From Promerops cafer (taxonomy: Eukaryota > Chordata > Aves > Passeriformes > Nectariniidae): DNA of 64,000 bases. The stretch is taken from the NCBI GenBank assembly GCA_013398275.1, contig VZSE01012296.1:893425-957424 (forward strand), read 5' to 3'. Position 1 is the first letter of the stretch. The number at the start of each line of letters is the position of its first letter. The notes under the pieces were generated by a model. That model was not told the DNA's origin. It ran no database searches and saw nothing but the letters and a program-made list of their open reading frames with translations. Below, in pieces: positions 1 through 10,754 of the stretch. A program made the position numbers and the translations under genes.

Positions 1-1129
1 TAAGGCAGTAATTGTTACTTAGTTCCTGTAATCAGAAAGCTCGTATGTTTCAAAGAAAACTAGAAGAATTTGCTGTGTGGGCTAGGTGATAACTCATGGC
101 AGAAGTTCAGCTGTTGTTTGAAAGTATATTCCAGCTCCTACTTTAGCTCCTGAAAACTGTAATTGCAGACTTTGTACAAACTTTCTCTGGTTTGTCTTTC
201 AATATTGACTGTTTGAATTAAGGTGCTTCTTTAAATGACCTGATTTTAAAAGGTTTTAGACATCTACATTGAGTAAATTGTGTCATAGTGAAGGCTGTAA
301 ATCTGTCAAGTTATATCCTGTACCATTTGAAGAAAAGCAAAGAAACTGCTAACATTTGTGGTTTAGTCTCTTCTCACTTTACCCTCTCTAGTCAGTGTAG
401 GTAGAACAAGGATTAGTAACACTTGGTCTTCTTTCTGGTCTGGTCATCCTAGGCTGAAAACTGTATTGTATTTAATTTGTTTTGTGCTTAGATATTGTAC
501 TGGTTTATGAATACTAGAAAATAAAGTTATTTGTGGACCTTGTTCTAAGCACAAGCAAGGCACTTGACATTGTATAAACAGAAAAATACATTATGTGCCC
601 TGTTAAGCTTATGTCTGGAAATGTAGGATAATCAACATAGCATTTGTAGAACTATCTTTACATTCTCCAGCAACTCGTAAATGTATATTTGCAAAAAATA
701 GAGCTTCCACCATTTAAGTCTTTGTTCCAAATGTAAATGTTTTCTAAATGTTTTAGAATTTCTCCAGTGAAAGTTTGTCAAGATGGCACATACAAATTGT
801 GCAGAAAAGTGATGGTGGCATTTCATTCCAAGTACAACTAAATGTAGGAGGTGCCCTACATTGTTTGAAATCCTTATGTTGTGTTACTAAGAAGCATGCA
901 GGCTTAACAAAAAGCCCAAACCACTTTGTGGAATTCAGTAAACTTGGTTTTCTGGAATTGTATGCAGATTGTATCATGACTTCTGGAATGCATTTTTTCC
1001 CTGGGCCAGGCCTGCCAGACAGAGCTTTCTGACAATCTCTTTATCTGTAGCGTTGTCTATAATGTTAATTAGTGAACTCTTTGAAAAACCGGCTTCCGTG
1101 AGTTAATTTATGCATAAAACATCACTGAG

Positions 1130-1255
1130 GGATGTGTTTTACCTGTTTCACAAGTAGGGGACTGAAGTATAGCTTAAGGGACGTGGCTTGGGCCACACAA
1201 GAAGCCTGTGTCATAGCCAGGAATCAAGAGGTTCACATTTCATTGCCTAACCACA
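1130..1255 (+). repeat. MIR SINE remnant
   Basis: The stretch follows the core and 3' part of the MIR consensus as I know it: a 'ttttac' block, a degraded 'ggggactgaag' (consensus ggaaactgagg), then a 'gtggcttgggccacaca' block (consensus gtgacttgcccaaggtcacaca), then 'tagccaggaatcaagaggttc' in place of the 'gagccgggattcgaaccc' block. Divergence is high, as expected of an ancient amniote-wide SINE. Confidence 0.6.
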
Positions 1256-1401
1256 CAAATTCAGAACATAAATAGTTGAAGAAAAGCAGATGCAACACTG
1301 AGGATTTGAGTCTTGGGTACAATTTACAGGATGCTTAACTCTCTGCCCATACAACCAGTAGGATCTGCTTTGGGAGGCCAGTAATGCTTTTGCATTCATA
1401 C

Positions 1402-2035
1402 AGTCGTGGAATGGCCTGGATTGGAAGGCACCTTGAAAACCAATTCACTCCAACCCCCTGCCGTGGGCAGGGACCCCTTCCACTAGCCCAGGTTGCTCAG
1501 AGCCCCGTCCAGCCTGGCCTTGGACACTTCCAGGGATGAGGCAGCCACAGCTTCTCTGGGCAGCCTGTGCCAGGTCCTCCCCACCCCCACAGGGAGCAAT
1601 TTCTTCCAAATGTCAGATCTAACCTTCTTTCAGTTTGAAGCCCATTCCCCCTTGTGTTATCACCCCATGCCCTTGTCCAGAGTCCCTCTCCAGTTCTGCT
1701 GTAGCCCCTTTAGGCACTGGAAGGTGCTCTAAGGTCTCCCTGGAGCCTTCTCCTGTCCAGGCTGACCAGCCGCAGCTCTCCCGGACTGTGTCCGTAGCAG
1801 AGCTCTTGCAGCCCTCGCAGCATCTCCATGGCTTCCTGGCCTTGCTCCAGCAGGTCCAGGTCCTTAACGCCAGGGGCTCCAAGCTGGACTGTTCTGCACA
1901 GCTTGGTGTCATTGGCAAACTTGCTGAGGGTGCACTCAGTCCCACCCTGAACATGTCCAACAAAATTCCTATTGGCTTGAGTGCAAGGTGCCAGGCTGGC
2001 TGCAGACATTGTAGTCTGCCTTGCATTTTGGTAGG
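1402..2035 (-). mobile_element. CR1 LINE, truncated, 3' end at low coordinates
   Basis: Read on the minus strand, the fragment encodes broken pieces of the C-terminal part of CR1 reverse transcriptase, including a TECTLSKFANDTKL-like stretch (minus-strand frame through 2051-1710; the family has ADDTKL) and, further downstream, 'LRLVSLDRRRLQGDL', which resembles the family's common GLFSLEKRRLRGDL motif. On the plus strand it begins with the familiar reverse complement of the CR1 3' end ('gtggaatggcctggattgg', then 'ggttgctcagagccccgtccag'). The element is 5'-truncated, internally deleted between the reverse-transcriptase core and the tail, and cannot be mobile. It sits antisense to RORA in the intron. 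Confidence 0.9.
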
Positions 2036-3499
2036 ATTGCAAGATTTTCACTTTCTATTGATGCTTTTTTTTTTTAACTCACTGGTACAACTTCATAATA
2101 ATTATTTATAGCTGATGCCCTCACCCAAAGGACTAAGGAAACAGATTTTGAGTGTTAACCCTTTCCAGGGATTTTTAGAATATCAGCCCAATGCCTCAAA
2201 AAAATAAGGCAGGAGCAAAAATCCTGAGGCTGGTATTTCAATTTAAAGCTGTCTTTGGGAATTCTTATTTTCCTTAGGTTTGTGTTTGTTTTTGAATATG
2301 TGCTTCTAATCTAGCAAGGACATAATGAGCTCTTGAGACATAATAAGCTCAGTAAGACTTGAAACACTGTTTACCACTTGAAGTATTTACGTGGCTTCTA
2401 TTCCTATTCATGTATCCAAGCACAATATGGTATTTAATAGATCCTCACAGATAGGAAGCCTCTAATCCTAATGTTCTACAGGTATGAACTGAATTACAGA
2501 AAGGATGTGCCCAGCTTCGTGAAGCTGTTCAAGCATTTAACTCGTGGTGTATTCAGTGAGTCCTGCACATTTTACAGGAGTTCCGTGTGTGCCTAACTCT
2601 GGCATAGTTCTGTGGCTCACACACACAATCCTTGTTAAAGCACAGGGACTTGGAGTCACATCTTTTCAATCCTGTAGTAGCAATCCTGAGCTAGCCTGAG
2701 AGGAAGAAATGTTTCCCATTTGCTTCTGAAGGGAGGCAGGAAAATTCAGGCTAGAAGGAAAGGACAGGTTGTAACTGTGAGGAAAACAAGCTGTTGGAGC
2801 AACTTCTTTTAGAATCAGGATGTGTTTTCTATCACTTGATGGCTCTGTGTGCATAATTATGGCACTTAAAAAAGAAATGCCTTCTAGTATAGCTGGTCTA
2901 TACAAAACCTGCTGAGTGAAATTCCATCATCGCTATCACACAGAAGGTGAATTTGATTATAATGTTATCTACCACCCTCATGTTTCCATTTATGTAAATT
3001 TTCCTTGAACTGATTCCATCATGCTGATGCTGGAAGCAATGTGAATTCACATTGCACAGAATTTCTTTCAGTCCTAATCCTATGATGTTTTGTATCATGC
3101 AGTTTTATCTCGTCAAAAATTTTGGAATTGGGAATATGAGGAAGGAGAATGGGATACAGTCTATCCCTAGATGTTGTACAGCTAAATTAGCACATTGGCA
3201 CAGTGCAATTATTTTTGCACATATGGAAGACGCCTCCCTGTAAATTCTTTGTGACATAAGGTTTCTGACTAAAATTAGGTCATGGCTATTTAATTGTTTA
3301 GGTGTCCACCCACGAGGGAGCTACAGAGAGCTCTTTCAATTCCTTGCAATCAAGTAAGTAGCAGTTACTCTCATTTATCCTCTAAGGAAATAGTCCACCA
3401 AAAATAATACGTTGATTCCTTAGCCCCTCCCTGTCACTAATCACTCAGCTCTTGTAGCTAGGGACTGACTTGGCCTTCAGCACTGGAGTGTCCAAGTGC

Positions 3500-3645
3500 C
3501 TCAGTCATTAATTTTCAACTTACGACACTTGGGTGATGTAAGAAAGCGTTGTCCTCGTTTCACAGCTGAGGAATTGACACATCAAATAAGTGACTTGCTT
3601 AAAGATTCACAGCAATACTGGCCATAGAAACCAATGACTTATTCA
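3500..3645 (+). repeat. MIR SINE remnant
   Basis: 'tcctcgtttcacagctgagg', followed by 'aattgacacatcaaataagtg' and 'acttgcttaaagattcacagc', follows the MIR consensus core (tcctcattttacagatgagg, aactgaggcacagagaggttaagtg, acttgcccaaggtcacacagc). The best-matching part is about 3550-3615 and the edges are approximate. Confidence 0.7.
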
Positions 3646-5649
3646 TAGACTATTCTGTTTCTTGGAAAACCAGCCCTGTGTTCCTTGTCCTTCTGCCTGC
3701 TACCCCAGATCTCCTCGGACCAATTTAGCAGGCCAAGGGTTTAGGCCTGTGTGTATTTTAGCCTCCCATATGCTGGCATTGCCAAACATGCACCCCTCCC
3801 TTGTTCGAGCACAAGCAGCATCTCTGCTGTCACGTGGGGAATTAAGTCAGGAAACTGATTCAGGTTAAAGTTAATCCCCCAAGAACAGTTTCAACCTGAG
3901 TCGTTCTCATTTGGCTCTCGCAGTGCAGCTGTAGAGGCACCACTGAAGGGGGGAGAGCAAGGGGAGGCGAGGCCAGCTCTGCTCAGTGACTGGAGGTTTC
4001 TGCTGGCTAAAATGCTTGTGCACTTAGTGGGGTCAAGTTCATGAAAACCTTAACCAAAGTACGTTCTAGCTTTTTCTTTCTCTGGAGTGCACATCACATG
4101 CTTTGAGTTGTCCCCATGCTTACAGAGCCCACCCAAAGCACAGGGACAAACTGTGTCCAGAACACAGAGGAGGTTTTTGGATCAGTCTTTACTCTGGGGA
4201 CATTTTACATCTTCCCTGCATGGCGAGTTTTTTGTGTGTAGCTGCTAAAGTTAAAAATGCTTGATTCTGTATAACCTTTTTCTGTTTGAAATGAAACTAT
4301 TTCTGAGTCGTTGCAAATGCAGCAAGGGAAGAAGCACAGTTACCAGGATAAGTACATTTGGAAAGGGAATAAAGTGCTGTAAGTGTGGAGCTTAATGCCT
4401 CATCTCACCCTGCACCACACTGACCTATGCGAGCCTTTCTGCCCTCAGTGGCTCCATAGAAAAGAAGACCAGTTGGAATTGTGTGTGTGATTTTGGTCTT
4501 CAGGTGGAGCCTGTCTGCCATGACTTTTCACATGAGTCAGACACATGGGGAGAATCCTTCTGTTTTGCTGCTCCCTCTCTCAAAGGAGGTGTTCAGAGGG
4601 CTTCCCAATTGCTGTGCTGAGGTGAACATCCAGCTTTGAAAACAAAGTACCAAATGCTGCTGCTTTGTTTGAAGGACTGCAGCATAGGAGAACCTGTAAG
4701 TGTGGAATGATGCCCTCCTCCTGACTACATCAGAAGTCCACAAAAATTTAAGCAAGGCCCTTGGCATGCTAATAACTTGGTTGTTGATGACTAAGGCAGG
4801 AAGAAGGGTGCCAATGACATCTAAAAGGAGACTGAAAGGAATTCTCCTACTTACAAAATTGCTTCAGAAGAGAGCAAAACATCTTGTAATGACTGCTGTT
4901 AATATCTTTAACATATCTTTAACCTTTTCACTTCAACTGCCCCATGACCCCTCAAAATCTTTTTTGCCATCTTTGTTGCTGAACCCTGTTCCCCAACTTT
5001 TCTGCTTTTTTGTTTTGTGGTTGGAGTGTGAGTCCTGGCTGAAGAGAGTGAGAGGATGTTGCAGATGGTCCATTGCCATAAACTTCTGTTTTAAAAAACT
5101 CTGGCCTGTGTCAGCCACAGCCCCTGTTCCAACCCGGCCACCTCAGAAGCCTCAGAAGAAATGCATGTGGGATTGTTATATTTGGGGTTTTTTTTGTTCA
5201 GGCCTTGTTCAAAGGTTCAAGATTGGGGCATAAATCTGTTCGATTTTCCTCCTCAACTGAACACAAATCGTAACATTTAGAGCACAGCCACTTTGTGTAG
5301 CAGGAACCTAACAAGAACCAGATTTTAACATAATCACTAGTTCCTTTGAAGGAGGCAGTATTAGCAATTATGATCTAGACTAGACATTGGTAAGAACTTA
5401 CCAAATAATTATAGGCTTCCTAAAGGAGTATAGTATGAGTAATTGCAGGTTTAAAAATGTTATTATGAGGAGTAGTTTATACCGAAACTTCATCCTGCTC
5501 TTTGAAACCAGAATGTGTAACTCTCATCGTGCCACAGCAAATGCTTGCCCTTCTCCACAGAAGTATGTAGACTTGCCTTATTGTACAGCAAATGTTCTGT
5601 GGTACATTATTTAAATTAGCATATAATAGAAACCTAATTGCCCACTTGG

Positions 5650-5750
5650 GCCCACAGCTTTAGCTGGTGGAGATCAATGTGCTTGCACTGAAGTCAGTGT
5701 AGCAATGTTGATTTTCACCCTTGAGGATCTGGCTCAGCAGCTTGTTTCTA
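5650..5750 (+). repeat. Old amniote interspersed repeat fragment (family uncertain)
   Basis: 'agtgtagcaatgttgatttt', followed by 'cacccttgaggatctggctc', matches a sequence recurrent in reptile and bird genomes ('gagctatgctgatttacacc', then 'agctgaggatctggccc'). I believe it belongs to an ancient SINE or CR1/L3-like tail but cannot name the family. Related fragments occur in reverse orientation near 21805 and 39237. Confidence 0.4.
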
Positions 5751-6667
5751 TTCCAGGCATTGTTAAAGGGGATAGTGTGTTTAGAATATTAAACCATGGC
5801 ATTGTCAGAGATAGTCAACTCAATTTATGTGCAAGTGAAGAGAAATAAAGCAGTAAAACCATTATTTTTATCTGAGGATTTCAATTTACGTTGTCGATTA
5901 TTCATATTGACTGATCTGCTACAACAGGGAAATCATGAGCGTGGGGTCATCTTGTTGTGGTTTTAATTTCCTACGTCTGTAGTTATCTAATCCTCTCAGT
6001 GTGAGCAAGCATGATTAGTATTTATTTCTATTCTGTGTGCCAGTGCCCTGGGCCAGGTTCTGTGCTAAATCCAAAGTGACTCTCCTACTTAATTGGCATT
6101 AACTTGTGCTGCAGTAATATAAATAAAAACTTGTACTTTCTGTGTGAAGCACTCAGTACTCCCAAAACATATTTCTTCTATGTGGATATTCTCCCCCCGT
6201 GTTTAGGCTTGTGATAAATCTGTATTTTTTACTCAGTTTGGAACTTCTTCTAGCAATATTTTCCAAATAATACTTCAGCAAGCACAGCTTTGGAAAGACT
6301 TTGGCTGCTTGTTAACCATTGAGGCACTACTAGGAGGGTTGCTACAACTGTACCTCTTACTAAGAAATTGCTACAGTAAGAACAACACCTGTGTCTCTCT
6401 GGAGAGTCAAGTACCAAAGTGAACAATAATTCTTCACTTTGTCAAATGGTTTTTCCAATCATGGAATGCTTGCTTAAAGCAGCTTATTTTAGTTCATGAA
6501 TGCTCCATTCAGGAATAGGGAAACTTGAGGGCTGAGCTGAGCCAACAGTTCTTTGTGGAGTTCATTTCCTCTTCTTTCACTTCCATTATTCTCAGAAGAC
6601 CTCTGGCTGCTCCCCCACTTATCTCTGCTTCCATTTGTCCCCTGGGAGCTTTGGATAATCAAAGTTA

Positions 6668-6805
6668 TGCTGCAAGTACTCTTCAGAGAGTAGGATGGGG
6701 GGAGTTCTGGTTAAATGCTGCAAGTACTCAGAGAGTAGGATAGGGGGAGTTCTGGTTAAATGCTGCAAGTACTCAGAGAGTAGGATAGGGGGAGTTCTGG
6801 TTAAA
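6668..6805. repeat. 45-bp minisatellite, three copies
   Basis: Three head-to-tail copies occupy 6668-6715 (48 bp, with a 3-bp insertion after the 'gtactc' block), 6716-6760 and 6761-6805. The unit begins 'tgctgcaagtactcagagag' and ends 'gttctggttaaa'. Copies 2 and 3 are identical, which points to recent expansion and probable length polymorphism. The array is in an intron and makes a spurious repetitive reading frame on the minus strand. Confidence 0.95.
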
Positions 6806-8283
6806 TGGTTTGGGTCTTTATCAAGGACAGTACAGTAACTGACTGTGTGAGCCTTTTGAAATCGTACAGTGTGAAAACTCCAGCAGAATTTGGAGTTGCC
6901 TGGTGTTCGTTGCGGTCTGTTTTGTGATGTGTGCAGAACACAAGCATAGGAAGAAGCATCAGCAGGAACGATGGGTAAAGACTGTCTTGAAAAGGGTTGG
7001 GAGATTGTGTTCATCACTTGGTAGGTTATTGTATGGCTTCATTCAGCTCTGGTTACAAGGGGGTTTTCTTGTCCTGACAAAGATGAAGCTTAGCTCATGG
7101 ACTGGTTTGGATTGTCTTTGGATGAAATGGTTGCAGTAATACAGGTGCTGTTTCTATTATTTTCTTCAAACTTTTATCAAGCCTCCTTTGGGGGGGAACA
7201 TAAATTGACATTCACTAATTGCCAGCTTCTACCTTTTTGAGTGATTTGGCCTTTAGAACATAGTATTAGCCATGTGAAGCAGGTTGGGTTTTTCATTTTA
7301 ATCTATCAAAAGCACTTAGCAACACTTGAATCAACAATCCTATTCTGTGTTCTCCTGATCATTATTTGCATTTTGCCCAGTTCTGTGGGTCATAGGATTG
7401 TGTTCTCCTTACTGAACTGTCAGACTTGTTTGAAAAAGGTGTCAGTGTTTCCTGTTTGGGGGAGTTTTTTTTTGGTGGCCATTTTACAATTTTGTGAATT
7501 TTATAAATAGAAGTACTAAGGCATTCATATAGGCGTTGATGGTAAGTTCCGCCAGGCTCCTTTGTTTTCAGTAGTGAGTTTTCCAGGTTTTTTGTGGGTT
7601 TTTTTTTTGCTTGGAAAGCATGTAGCATATGTGACCAGAGACTTGCATAACACAAGATGTCTTGTGTTGAGGTAAGGAAACCACCTTCGAGCTAGATATC
7701 TGAGACCAGCGTTGTGTTATCTCCATTGCAAAGATAACAGACATTAAAATTCTAGAGTCTGCTGGCCAAATGGCACAGCACCAAACAGGATAGATTTTCT
7801 TTTCCTCGAGTGGTAAATCGTATTAGATAATTCATGATGCAGACTGCTGTTATTTCTAGAGTATGTGAGCCTCTGATGGCAGAGCAGATTTTCTTACCTC
7901 TCAAGGCTGGATGAAAAGCTGAACGAACTTTGAGATCTGCAGAATATGGCAGTAGCTTTGCTGCAGTAGATCAGCTGATACTTCTTTGCTTGTATCACTT
8001 CCCTGCGCAGCGTGGTCGGAGTGGTGCAGCTCTTACGTCCTCCACGTTCTGCCTTTTTGTGAGGAAGAAGCGGGATTGCAAAGATAATGGGAGAAGGCAG
8101 TGGAGCATTCATGGCAATAATTTCTAAGAGCGGGAGATAAATAAGCAGGCAAAGTTGACGACTTATCTGGGTGGGGGTATTAGCATTTTGAATACCCTCT
8201 GCACAGATGCAGTTATCACTTAATTGCCTTTACACTAGAAAAGCACTTTGTAACCGTAAAGAAAAAACTTCTGCACGTAGTCC

Positions 8284-8985
8284 GCAATGGTTCTTTTCTG
8301 CCGTACCAGACCCTCGGGCTGCTCTACTCCTGTGTCGGCTACGGGGAGGGCGAGGCAGGTGTGGGATCTGGCCCTCACAAGCTCGCTTGTGGCGCGCAGC
8401 GCTGGCCCCTCGTGCCGGGGTTGCCGCGGCGGGGAGGCCTGGTGCGCCGGGGGGCCATGGCTGCCAGGCCGCTCCTCGCCCCGCGGCGGCTGCGGCGGCT
8501 CTCGCTGCCTCGAGCGCCGGGCCCAGGCCCTGCCCTCAGCCTGAAGTCACAGTAGCCGGTCCCGGCTCCGGCTGCCATTCCCACCCTGGGTGAGAGCTGG
8601 GGCCTGCTTCAGCGTCCCTTGCTGTGGATTTGGGAGCCAGCAGAGAGGTCTGCGCTGGGGCCGCAGCGATCTGTGCCACGAGCGGGGCTGTAATGGACGG
8701 CTCCCCGGAGAGGCAGCGAGCTCTTCTGCGGCACACGGGCAGCACAGCCGCCTTCGCCCCGGCCCGAAATGCCCGGAGAACCAGCGCAAGACAGTTTGCT
8801 CATTTTGTTTCTAACCTGTCAGAAACAAGGAGGGTTGTTTTGAATTTTAAAGGAATTTTGTGGGAAAGCAGTCGACTGTGTGGTGGTTAGAGAGGCTGCA
8901 GTCCGAGCGGTCCGTGCCGTGCTCTGCAGAGCGCGGGCTGGTCTCTTGCGGATGCCGCCGTGCCGGTGTTGAGCCGGAGTGCTCA
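8284..8985. promoter_or_regulatory. Intronic CpG island (first assembled copy)
   Basis: About 700 bp are strikingly rich in G+C and CpG against an A/T-rich intron, with blocks such as 'gttgccgcggcggggaggcc' and 'cgccccgcggcggctgcggc'. CpG islands this dense usually mark promoters. No TATA box or known RORA isoform exon is recognisable. A strong splice-donor-like site (gg|gtgaga) ends a potential exon at 8589. The frame open up to that point is not compatible with the phase of the next RORA exon (23208), so any transcript using this donor would most likely add only untranslated sequence. Several short ORFs overlap here on both strands as expected from GC-rich composition; none has recognisable homology. 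It is repeated at 9520-10221 because of the false duplication. Confidence 0.55.
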
Positions 8986-9518
8986 GATGGGTGTTTGCTG
9001 CCTGCGCACCTTCGTTCGCTCACCGTGACTTGCTGAAGATTGTCAGAGTTGCACAGACAACATCAGCAACACTCTCAATTCAATGGGGTCTTTTTCTGTG
9101 GAATAGTTACTAAGTTTGTTTGTAGTCATTATTTTAAATTTTGCTATCTAAGCATGTTAAGGTTTTATTGGTATTATTTCTTCAACAGCAATATTGGTTA
9201 CTCCAGGCATTGTTTAAAAGCTTATTTTTATTTTTTTTTTTTTTGCAATTCTTAAAGAGAGATTTGGCTTAGAGCAAAATCAGTAAGGGGAAAAGAATTA
9301 GGAAATCAAACCCTTCCTTTCCCTTTTTGAACCTCTCGGTTTTCCAACCTCAAATAAGTACGTGAAAGGGGTTTAACAACTTTAAATTGGATTTTGGAAT
9401 GTCAGATGACTCTAATAGCCTTTGTACACAAATAACAACAGAAGAGCTGATTATTGTTTCTGGGCTCTGCGATGCACTTATGTAATCATTAATCTTGGCA
9501 CTTCTTTATCTGCAGCAG
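8284..9518. repeat. False tandem duplication A, copy 1
   Basis: These 1235 bp recur at 9520-10754 (constant offset 1236) with only three substitutions that I found (8351 c/a, 8368 c/g, 9221 c/t). A single N at 9519 lies exactly between the copies. The end of copy 1 ('tttatctgcagcag') is identical to the end of copy 2, as expected when two contigs overlapping by 1235 bp are joined end to end without merging. An assembly artefact is much the likeliest explanation. Confidence 0.92.
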
Positions 9519-9519
9519 N

Positions 9520-10754
9520 GCAATGGTTCTTTTCTGCCGTACCAGACCCTCGGGCTGCTCTACTCCTGTGTCGGCTACGGGGAGGGAGAGGCAGGTGTGG
9601 GATGTGGCCCTCACAAGCTCGCTTGTGGCGCGCAGCGCTGGCCCCTCGTGCCGGGGTTGCCGCGGCGGGGAGGCCTGGTGCGCCGGGGGGCCATGGCTGC
9701 CAGGCCGCTCCTCGCCCCGCGGCGGCTGCGGCGGCTCTCGCTGCCTCGAGCGCCGGGCCCAGGCCCTGCCCTCAGCCTGAAGTCACAGTAGCCGGTCCCG
9801 GCTCCGGCTGCCATTCCCACCCTGGGTGAGAGCTGGGGCCTGCTTCAGCGTCCCTTGCTGTGGATTTGGGAGCCAGCAGAGAGGTCTGCGCTGGGGCCGC
9901 AGCGATCTGTGCCACGAGCGGGGCTGTAATGGACGGCTCCCCGGAGAGGCAGCGAGCTCTTCTGCGGCACACGGGCAGCACAGCCGCCTTCGCCCCGGCC
10001 CGAAATGCCCGGAGAACCAGCGCAAGACAGTTTGCTCATTTTGTTTCTAACCTGTCAGAAACAAGGAGGGTTGTTTTGAATTTTAAAGGAATTTTGTGGG
10101 AAAGCAGTCGACTGTGTGGTGGTTAGAGAGGCTGCAGTCCGAGCGGTCCGTGCCGTGCTCTGCAGAGCGCGGGCTGGTCTCTTGCGGATGCCGCCGTGCC
10201 GGTGTTGAGCCGGAGTGCTCAGATGGGTGTTTGCTGCCTGCGCACCTTCGTTCGCTCACCGTGACTTGCTGAAGATTGTCAGAGTTGCACAGACAACATC
10301 AGCAACACTCTCAATTCAATGGGGTCTTTTTCTGTGGAATAGTTACTAAGTTTGTTTGTAGTCATTATTTTAAATTTTGCTATCTAAGCATGTTAAGGTT
10401 TTATTGGTATTATTTCTTCAACAGCAATATTGGTTACTCCAGGCATTGTTTAAAAGTTTATTTTTATTTTTTTTTTTTTTGCAATTCTTAAAGAGAGATT
10501 TGGCTTAGAGCAAAATCAGTAAGGGGAAAAGAATTAGGAAATCAAACCCTTCCTTTCCCTTTTTGAACCTCTCGGTTTTCCAACCTCAAATAAGTACGTG
10601 AAAGGGGTTTAACAACTTTAAATTGGATTTTGGAATGTCAGATGACTCTAATAGCCTTTGTACACAAATAACAACAGAAGAGCTGATTATTGTTTCTGGG
10701 CTCTGCGATGCACTTATGTAATCATTAATCTTGGCACTTCTTTATCTGCAGCAG
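9520..10754. repeat. False tandem duplication A, copy 2
   Basis: Second copy of the 1235-bp segment, holding the same CpG island at 9520-10221. It continues without a break into unique intron at 10755, while copy 1 continues from unique intron on its left. Each copy therefore holds one true junction, and the real genome probably contains the segment once. Confidence 0.92.

Noticed and set aside
2455..2545. Possible third MIR fragment in the upstream intron
   Set aside because: Only a short stretch (ttctacaggtatgaactgaa) resembles the MIR core and the rest does not follow the consensus.
4700..5233. 177-residue plus-strand open frame
   Set aside because: No homology, no splice or promoter context, ordinary A/T-rich intron; length is tolerable by chance in 64 kb.
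8458..8555. Short frame MAARPLLAPRRLRR... in the CpG island that looks like a mitochondrial presequence
   Set aside because: It stops after about 32 residues, has no downstream partner in frame through the nearby donor, and Arg/Leu/Pro-rich frames are expected from GCC/CGG-rich DNA.
9422..9829. 135-residue open frame crossing the N at 9519
   Set aside because: It exists only because two contigs are joined at the N; the sequences on each side are not contiguous in the genome.
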